In this document: in pieces, positions 58,640-64,000 of the stretch | Numbering within the stretch: the first letter of the stretch is position 1 | Layout: each line of letters opens with the position of its first letter | Assembly: GCF_001889545.1 (NCBI RefSeq) | Contig: NZ_CP018194.1 | Span: 2,305,501 to 2,369,500 of the forward strand | Source: Granulibacter bethesdensis | Lineage (GTDB): Bacteria; Pseudomonadota; Alphaproteobacteria; Acetobacterales; Acetobacteraceae | Reading direction: 5' to 3' | DNA length: 64,000 nt | The notes under the pieces: model-generated | Told to the model about the DNA's origin: nothing | What the model saw: only the letters and a program-made list of their open reading frames with translations | The model's database searches: none | Made by a program: the position numbers and the translations under genes

Positions 58640-58966
58640 TCAGCGGGCCGCCTTCTCTGCATGGCGAAGAATCAGCAGGGCCTTACGCAGACGCAGAATA
58701 CCCCCGCGTACATGCCCCTGATCACACAGATGCCGCCCCTGATCGGCCAGTTGCGTCACATCAGACGGGGGAGCGCCGAGCACAAAATGCGCTTCCTGTC
58801 GGGCCACCTTATGCTGCAACTGCTGGCAGTAATCCAGTGTATCGGAGGTAATCAACTGAGGCGCATCCGCCAGCCCGGGTGTCACGCCACTTCCCAGCAC
58901 CACCGCAAGCAGGGCGGAACCCATCCAGGTACAGATACATGATGGTATGCGGCTGTTCATGATCAT
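58640..58966 (-). CDS. Secreted protein of unknown function
   Basis: 108 aa from ATG 58966. Signal-like N-terminus (IPSCICTWMGSALLAVVLGSGVTPGLA, cleavage after GLA), then a helical mature region with CQQLQHKVARQE, QLADQGRHLCDQG and GGILRLRKALLILRHAEK. Two cysteines remain. No family recognised. Start uncertain: ATG 58978 and ATG 58960 are also in frame. Confidence 0.55.
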   Translation of the reverse strand: MIMNSRIPSCICTWMGSALLAVVLGSGVTPGLADAPQLITSDTLDYCQQLQHKVARQEAHFVLGAPPSDVTQLADQGRHLCDQGHVRGGILRLRKALLILRHAEKAAR

Positions 58967-59045
58967 ATCATGCCCCATTCCACATGACCGTGGAATGGTG
59001 GCTTGATGACAGGGTTTTAATCTCCCTTTACCGATTGCCCAACGA

Positions 59046-59077
59046 AACAAAAACGGCGAGGCCCAAAGGCCCCGCCG
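59046..59077 (-). terminator. Rho-independent terminator of ppdK
   Basis: On the minus strand CGGCGGGGCC / GGCCTCGCCG form a 10-bp stem (one G-T pair) around a TTTG loop, followed by TTTTTGTTTC. It starts 31 bases after the ppdK stop. Confidence 0.9.
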
Positions 59078-59107
59078 GATCCGTTTCAGACTGAACACGC
59101 AGAGTGA

Positions 59108-61777
59108 TCAGGCCGTGCGATCACCACCTGCGCCCAGCGCCGCCTGAGCCGCGGCCAGCCGTGCCACCGGTACGCGATAGGGGCTGCAGGAGACATAATC
59201 CAGACCAACCTTTTCGCAGAACGCGATCGAGGACGGGTCGCCACCATGCTCACCGCAAATGCCAAGCTTCAGACCATGCTTGGCCACGCGGCCTTTTTTT
59301 GCGGCAATCTCGATCAGATAGCCGACCCCTTCCTCATCCAGTGAGATGAACGGGTCTTTCGGCAGAATGCCCGCTTCTACGTAATGCGGCAGGAACTTGC
59401 CGGCATCGTCACGCGACAGACCGAACACGGTCTGCGTCAGATCGTTGGTACCAAAGCTGAAGAAATCAGCGCTGTTGGCAATCGTATCAGCCGACAGGGC
59501 CGCACGCGGCAGCTCGATCATCGTGCCGATCGTATAATCCAGCGTCCGGCCTGCACGGGAAAATACCTCCGCCGCAACCTTTTCGATCTGAGCACGCACG
59601 ATCTCGATCTCACGCTTGATACCCACCAGCGGCACCATCACTTCCGGCACCGGTGCATTACCAGTCTCCTCGGCGATGGCCAGGGCACCCTCGAAAATCG
59701 CCCGTGCCTGCATCTCGTAGATTTCCGGGAAGGAAATACCGAGACGGCAGCCACGATGACCCAGCATCGGGTTGGCTTCCGCCAGTTCGGCAGCACGACG
59801 ACGAATGGTGTCCAGATCAACCCCCAGCGCGGCACCAACCTCGGCCAGATCTTCCTCGTTATGCGGCAGGAATTCATGCAGCGGCGGATCGAGCAGACGG
59901 ATCGTCACCGGCAGGCCCTGCATGATGCGGAACAGATCCGTGAAATCCTTGCGCTGGAACGGCAGCAGCTTCTCCAGCGCCAGACGGCGGCCACGCTCAT
60001 CGGCGGCCATGATCATCTGACGGACGGCACCGATTCTCTCCGGATCAAAGAACATATGCTCCGTCCGGCACAATCCGATGCCTTCCGCGCCGAATTTACG
60101 GGCCGTTTCCGCATCCAGCGGCGTTTCCGCATTGGCCCGCACCTTCATGCGGCGGGCGCTGTCCGCCCATTCCATCAGCGTGGCGAAATCACCGGACAGA
60201 GACGGCTCGATCATCGCCACCGGGCCGACAAACACCTCGCCCGTCGCACCATCGAGGGTCACGATCTCACCCTCGCGGATAGTGATGCCGTTGGCCGACA
60301 GTTCCTGAGTGCCATAATCAACCTGAATACCGCCTGCACCGGCGACACAGGGACGGCCCATGCCGCGCGCCACCACCGCCGCGTGGCTGGTCATACCGCC
60401 GCGCGTGGTGAGAATGCCCTTGGCGGCATGCATACCGTGAATATCTTCCGGCGAGGTCTCGATCCGGACCAGAATCACCGCCTCGCCCTTGGCAGCGCGC
60501 ATCTCCGCTTCATCAGCATTGAACACCACCGCACCGCAAGCCGCACCAGGGCTGGCCGGCAGGCCACGGGAGAACACTGTGCGCGGTGCTTTCGGATCAA
60601 GCGTCGGATGCAGAAGCTGGTCCAGCGATGCCGGATTGACGCGCTTGACCGCCTCATTCCGGTCGATCAGGCCTTCATTCGCCATCTCCACGGCGATGCG
60701 CAGGGATGCTGCGGCAGTACGCTTGCCGCTGCGGGTCTGCAACATGTACAGCGTGTTCCGCTGCACCGTAAATTCGATGTCCTGCATGTCCTTGTAATGC
60801 TTTTCCAGCGTTTCGCGGACCTGACAGAGTTCTTCGTACGCCTTGGGCAGCGCTTCTTCCATGCTGCGCTCGCCGGGCTTGGCACGGGCCTTCGACAGCG
60901 GCTGCGGGGTACGGATGCCGGCCACTACGTCCTCGCCCTGCGCATTCACCAGGAACTCACCGTAGAAAATATTCTCGCCGGTGGATGGATCCCGCGTAAA
61001 GCACACGCCGGTGGCGCAATCCTCGCCCATATTACCGAACACCATCGCCTGTACATTCACGGCGGTGCCCCAATCGGCAGGGATCTCGTGCAGGCGGCGA
61101 TAGGTGATGGCACGCGGGTTCATCCAGCTGCCGAACACCGCACCGATCGCACCCCAAAGCTGCTCTTCCGGATCCTGAGGGAAGGGCTTGCCGGTCTCGG
61201 ACAGCACCATGTCCTTGTAACCGGCCACGACCTTGCGCCAGTCAGCGGCATCAAGAGCCGTATCCTCAATCACGTTGCGGTCGAGCTTGATGTGCTCGAT
61301 GATTTCCTCGAACCGGTGATGATCGACACCGAGCACGACGCTGCCGAACATCTGGATGAAACGGCGATAGCTGTCCCATGCGAACCGGTCATCCCCGGAA
61401 GCCCGCGCCAGCCCCTCGACCGTCTGATCATTCAGGCCGAGATTCAGCACCGTATCCATCATACCCGGCATGGAAACCCGCGCACCGGAGCGAACGGAGA
61501 CCAACAGCGGATTGGTCCGGTCGCCGAAGGTCAGGCCGACAGCCTGTTCGACCCGCTGCAACCCTTCCTTGACCTGGGCTGCCAGATCGTCGGGGTAGCG
61601 ACGATCATTCCGGTAGAACTCGGTACACAGCTCGGTGGTGATGGTAAAGCCGGGGGGCACCGGCAGGCCGATACTGGCCATTTCCGCGAGATTGGCGCCC
61701 TTGCCACCCAGAAGGTTGCGCATATCCGCGCGTCCTTCATTGCGACCAGCACCAAAACCGTAAACCCATTGTGTCAT
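59108..61777 (-). CDS. ppdK: Pyruvate, phosphate dikinase
   Basis: 889 aa. Interconverts pyruvate + ATP + Pi and PEP + AMP + PPi. The N-terminal ATP-grasp domain has GGKGANLAEMASIGLPVPPGFTITTELC-type start (24-51). The swivelling domain carries phosphohistidine in TRGGMTSHAAVVARGMGRPCVAG (His about 463). The C-terminal PEP/pyruvate TIM barrel contains GLCRTEHMFF, RLLDPPLHEFLP, GHRGCRLGI, FSFGTNDLTQTVFGLSRDD and ICGEHGGDP. Full length and intact. In an organism with an Entner-Doudoroff pathway it may run in the gluconeogenic direction. Follows glyS by 13 bases. Confidence 0.98.
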   Translation of the reverse strand: MTQWVYGFGAGRNEGRADMRNLLGGKGANLAEMASIGLPVPPGFTITTELCTEFYRNDRRYPDDLAAQVKEGLQRVEQAVGLTFGDRTNPLLVSVRSGARVSMPGMMDTVLNLGLNDQTVEGLARASGDDRFAWDSYRRFIQMFGSVVLGVDHHRFEEIIEHIKLDRNVIEDTALDAADWRKVVAGYKDMVLSETGKPFPQDPEEQLWGAIGAVFGSWMNPRAITYRRLHEIPADWGTAVNVQAMVFGNMGEDCATGVCFTRDPSTGENIFYGEFLVNAQGEDVVAGIRTPQPLSKARAKPGERSMEEALPKAYEELCQVRETLEKHYKDMQDIEFTVQRNTLYMLQTRSGKRTAAASLRIAVEMANEGLIDRNEAVKRVNPASLDQLLHPTLDPKAPRTVFSRGLPASPGAACGAVVFNADEAEMRAAKGEAVILVRIETSPEDIHGMHAAKGILTTRGGMTSHAAVVARGMGRPCVAGAGGIQVDYGTQELSANGITIREGEIVTLDGATGEVFVGPVAMIEPSLSGDFATLMEWADSARRMKVRANAETPLDAETARKFGAEGIGLCRTEHMFFDPERIGAVRQMIMAADERGRRLALEKLLPFQRKDFTDLFRIMQGLPVTIRLLDPPLHEFLPHNEEDLAEVGAALGVDLDTIRRRAAELAEANPMLGHRGCRLGISFPEIYEMQARAIFEGALAIAEETGNAPVPEVMVPLVGIKREIEIVRAQIEKVAAEVFSRAGRTLDYTIGTMIELPRAALSADTIANSADFFSFGTNDLTQTVFGLSRDDAGKFLPHYVEAGILPKDPFISLDEEGVGYLIEIAAKKGRVAKHGLKLGICGEHGGDPSSIAFCEKVGLDYVSCSPYRVPVARLAAAQAALGAGGDRTA

Positions 61778-61790
61778 GGATCAGGCTCCT

Positions 61791-63845
61791 TCAGCCTTCG
61801 ATACGGGAGAAGTCGGCAACACGGTTCATCGTGTCACGCAAACGGGACAACAGGCGCAGCCGGTTACGACGGAGCGCTGGCTCCTCCGCATTGACGGTGA
61901 CCTGATCGAAAAACGCATCCAGCGCTCCACGCAGGCGGGCGAGGGATGCCATGGCGGTGGCGTCATCTTCCGCATCCAGTGCAGCGATGACCGCCGGCTC
62001 CGCCTCTTTCAACGCGCCGGCCAGAGCATGCTCTTCCGGCATTGCCAGCAGAGTATCGTCAGGGGCGCCGGTATGGGGCCCATCCTTCCGATCCTCGATA
62101 CGCAGAATATTGGCGGCCCGTTTGTAGGCCGCTAGAAGATTTGCGCCATCTTCACTGCCCAACAGGGCCGCAACCGCATCGGCGCGCGCCAGCAGGCGCA
62201 CAATATCGCCCGCCCCTTCCGCCGTATCATCGGCATGCACCGCGAACACCGCCGCCAGCACGTCATGGCGCGCCCCTTCGGAGCGCAACTGCACGCGCAG
62301 ACGCTCAGCCATGAACGCCAGCAGATCGGCCACCGGCGCCTGATCGGAGGCAAAGGCGAACAGACGACCCAGCGGCAGCCGCAACCCGTTTTCACGGATG
62401 ATGCGGATGATCCCCAGCGCCGCACGCCGCAGCGCGAACGGATCGCCGGAGCCGGTCGGAGCCTCCCCGATGGAAAAAAACATCGCCAGCCGGTCGATCT
62501 TGTCCGCCAGAGCGACCGCGATCGAGACCGGCGCATCCGGCACCGGATCGGACGGGCCTTTCGGCGCGTAATGATCACGGATGGCATCGGCGATCCACGG
62601 CGACTCCCCGTCATGCAGCGCGTAATAGCGGCCCATGACGCCCTGCAATTCCGGAAATTCCCCCACCATGCCGGTGGTCAGATCAGCCTTCGCCAGCAGC
62701 GCCGCCCCGTCCGCATCGCGTGCATCCGCCCCTACCAGCGGCGCGATTTCCCGCGCCAGCCGCCGCAGACGCGCCACCAGAGCGGCCTGACTGCCGAGCT
62801 TCGCGTGATAGGTCACACGCTCCAGCACAGACAGCCGGGAGGCCAGCGGTTCCTTGCGGTCCTGATCCCAGAAATGGCGTGCATCGGCAAAGCGGGCGCG
62901 CAGCACACGCTCATTACCAGCAATAATGGCGCGGCCCTGATCGGTGGCCTCGATATTGGCGATGAAGGCGAAATAAGGGGCGGCTTTGCCCTCGGCATCG
63001 CGCAGCGCGAAATAACGCTGGTTGACCCGCATGGAGACCTGCATCACCTCCGCAGGCAGAGACATATACTGATCGTCGATCCGGCCCAGCAGCGGCACCG
63101 GCCATTCCACCAGCCCGGCCACCTCATCGACCAGCCCGGGATCATCCACCACACTCAGCCCATGAGCGGCGGCAACGCGGGCGATGCCCTCCGCCACACG
63201 ACGGCGGCGTTCCTCAACATCCAGTACTACATGCCGTTCGGCCAGCGCCGCCTGCCATTCAGCGACACCACGGACCTTCACGGCACCGGGAGACAGGAAG
63301 CGATGCCCTTCCGTCTCATCGCCGGAGCGCAGCCCATGCCCGTCATCATCACCCTGAACGAGCGAAAACGGCACCACCACACCATCCAGCTGGCAGAGAA
63401 TACGGCGGAGAGGACGAACCCATGTAAACAGGCTCGACCCACCCCAGCGCATGGATTTCGGCCAGGGAAATTTCCACAGCAGCGCCGGAATCACCTCGGC
63501 AATCAGGGCCGCCGCTTCACGGCCCGGGCTGGACGTATCGAGCACCCAGTAATCGCCCTCTTCACGCAGGGCTGACCGATCCGCGCCATGTTTGCGCAGA
63601 AACCCGGCCAGAGCCTGTTCAGGCGCACCGATCCGTGGACCGCGCTCATTGCCGGAGCGGGCGGGCACACCTGCCTCCACCGTCGCGGTCAAAGCAAGAC
63701 GCCGGGGACCGACATGCCAGCGCAGATCACGCGGCGACAGATCAGCCAGCGCCTCTCCGGCCAGCCGCACCAGATCCTCGCCAGCCTTGACCTGCATACG
63801 GGCGGGGATTTCCTCGCTGAACAATTCCAGCAGTAATTCGGGCAT
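61791..63845 (-). CDS. glyS: Glycyl-tRNA synthetase beta subunit
   Basis: 684 aa. Non-catalytic but essential subunit of the alpha2beta2 enzyme. Starts MPELLLELFSEEIPARMQ (1-18), then GPRRLALTATVEAGVPARSGNERGPRIGAP, FPWPKSMRWGGSSLFTWVRPLRRILCQLDG (about 128-157), VMQVSMRVNQRYFALRDAEGKAAPYFAFIANI and NERVLRARFADARHFWDQDRKEPL (about 307-330). LADKIDRLAMFFSIGEAPTGSGDPFALRRAALGIIRI (about 445-481) is the HD-like region. Starts five bases after the stop of a VapC-like gene; glyQ is expected further upstream, outside the window. Confidence 0.98.
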   Translation of the reverse strand: MPELLLELFSEEIPARMQVKAGEDLVRLAGEALADLSPRDLRWHVGPRRLALTATVEAGVPARSGNERGPRIGAPEQALAGFLRKHGADRSALREEGDYWVLDTSSPGREAAALIAEVIPALLWKFPWPKSMRWGGSSLFTWVRPLRRILCQLDGVVVPFSLVQGDDDGHGLRSGDETEGHRFLSPGAVKVRGVAEWQAALAERHVVLDVEERRRRVAEGIARVAAAHGLSVVDDPGLVDEVAGLVEWPVPLLGRIDDQYMSLPAEVMQVSMRVNQRYFALRDAEGKAAPYFAFIANIEATDQGRAIIAGNERVLRARFADARHFWDQDRKEPLASRLSVLERVTYHAKLGSQAALVARLRRLAREIAPLVGADARDADGAALLAKADLTTGMVGEFPELQGVMGRYYALHDGESPWIADAIRDHYAPKGPSDPVPDAPVSIAVALADKIDRLAMFFSIGEAPTGSGDPFALRRAALGIIRIIRENGLRLPLGRLFAFASDQAPVADLLAFMAERLRVQLRSEGARHDVLAAVFAVHADDTAEGAGDIVRLLARADAVAALLGSEDGANLLAAYKRAANILRIEDRKDGPHTGAPDDTLLAMPEEHALAGALKEAEPAVIAALDAEDDATAMASLARLRGALDAFFDQVTVNAEEPALRRNRLRLLSRLRDTMNRVADFSRIEG

Positions 63846-63850
63846 CGGGA

Positions 63851-64000
63851 TCAGTCCTGGATATCTTGCAATACGGTTTCTTCGGGCTGGGTGGCTGGCT
63901 CGATGTCGGTATGATCGAAATCCCGCCCTTTATAGAGCAGCCTGTCACCTTCGGTCTTGGCGAGAGCATAGGCCAGGCAGTCACCGTAATTCAGCCGGTG
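63851..64000 (-). CDS. VapC-like PIN-domain toxin, partial (5' end beyond window)
   Basis: 49 codons plus a stop are visible at the right edge. LNYGDCLAYALAKTEGDRL followed by LYKGRDFDHTDIE is the C-terminal half of VapC-type PIN ribonucleases: the conserved GDCLAYALA helix supplies an acidic metal ligand and DF...TDI the last one. A Glu/Gln-rich tail (PATQPEETVLQDIQD) ends the protein. It lies five bases before the glyS start on the same strand. The antitoxin, if present, would lie outside the window. Catalytic N-terminal residues cannot be checked. Confidence 0.75.
   Translation of the reverse strand, partial: HRLNYGDCLAYALAKTEGDRLLYKGRDFDHTDIEPATQPEETVLQDIQD

Noticed and set aside
59384-61894. 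836-codon plus-strand frame
   Set aside because: Antisense of ppdK, which has every expected motif. Same shadow effect in a GC-rich gene.
63742-63984. 80-codon minus-strand frame at the right edge
   Set aside because: It is out of frame with both glyS and the VapC-like gene and overlaps both; the VapC-like frame, open to the edge, has family motifs.

Overview
The window reads as a contiguous piece of alphaproteobacterial chromosome with housekeeping gene content. The likely source is an acetic acid bacterium (Acetobacteraceae), and Granulibacter is my best guess. Grounds seen here: high GC, alphaproteobacterial gene orders (priA next to the F1-ATPase genes atpHAGDC; DUF484-xerC; pgsA-mobB-moaD-moaE; twin-TM protein-etfB-etfA-3-hydroxyacyl-CoA dehydrogenase) and an Entner-Doudoroff pair (eda-edd). 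The genus is an inference and would need a database comparison. I see no phage, insertion sequence, integron or CRISPR array. Coding density is very high; only the asd/marR divergent gap slightly exceeds 300 bases.

Layout. 1-6.3 kb: partial CDP-alcohol phosphatidyltransferase, purM-purN, a 53-codon cytochrome oxidase subunit IV gene, ndk, an ABC-F ATPase, and tRNA-Trp-secE-nusG with a clear promoter and terminator. 6.4-16.9 kb: eda-edd, a DUF45 metallopeptidase with a Cys-cluster protein, a secreted SYLF protein, a heptokinase-like protein that has lost its catalytic motifs, mmcB, NAD-type isocitrate dehydrogenase, and a diiron protein/DUF3311/SSS transporter group. 17-26 kb: priA-atpHAGDC facing DUF484-xerC. 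26-39 kb: a SIMPL protein, pdxA-pdxJ, and a long TCA block mdh-sucC-sucD-sucA-sucB-lpd, preceded by zapE. 39-47.5 kb: small secreted protein, 2OG-Fe(II) oxygenase, KgtP-like MFS carrier, tyrosine phosphatase, sdhCDAB with a clear promoter, asd. 47.7-54.5 kb: marR, pgsA, mobB, lipoprotein, moaD, moaE, then a copper operon copZ-copA-cueR with a CueR-type operator at the end of moaE, and an EF-hand protein. 54.6-64 kb: 3-hydroxyacyl-CoA dehydrogenase, etfAB, twin-TM protein, a PF10014-type dioxygenase, and ppdK and glyS preceded by the tail of a VapC-like toxin gene.

How the genes fit together. The region supplies much of central carbon metabolism: Entner-Doudoroff entry to pyruvate (eda-edd), pyruvate/PEP interconversion (ppdK), and the oxidative TCA cycle from isocitrate to oxaloacetate (icd, sucAB-lpd, sucCD, sdhCDAB, mdh). 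It also carries the F1 ATPase, electron-transfer flavoprotein and part of cytochrome oxidase. Acetic acid bacteria often lack or replace sucCD and mdh, so their presence as one block is informative about this organism's physiology.

The most unusual items are the HldE-like pseudokinase (11469-12551), the VapC-like toxin gene 5 bp upstream of glyS (63851-64000), the copper operon leader with an operator overlapping the moaE stop codon plus four 14-bp tandem repeats, and a perfect 22-bp tandem duplication between mdh and sucC. I did not find a convincing wholly new multi-gene system in this window.
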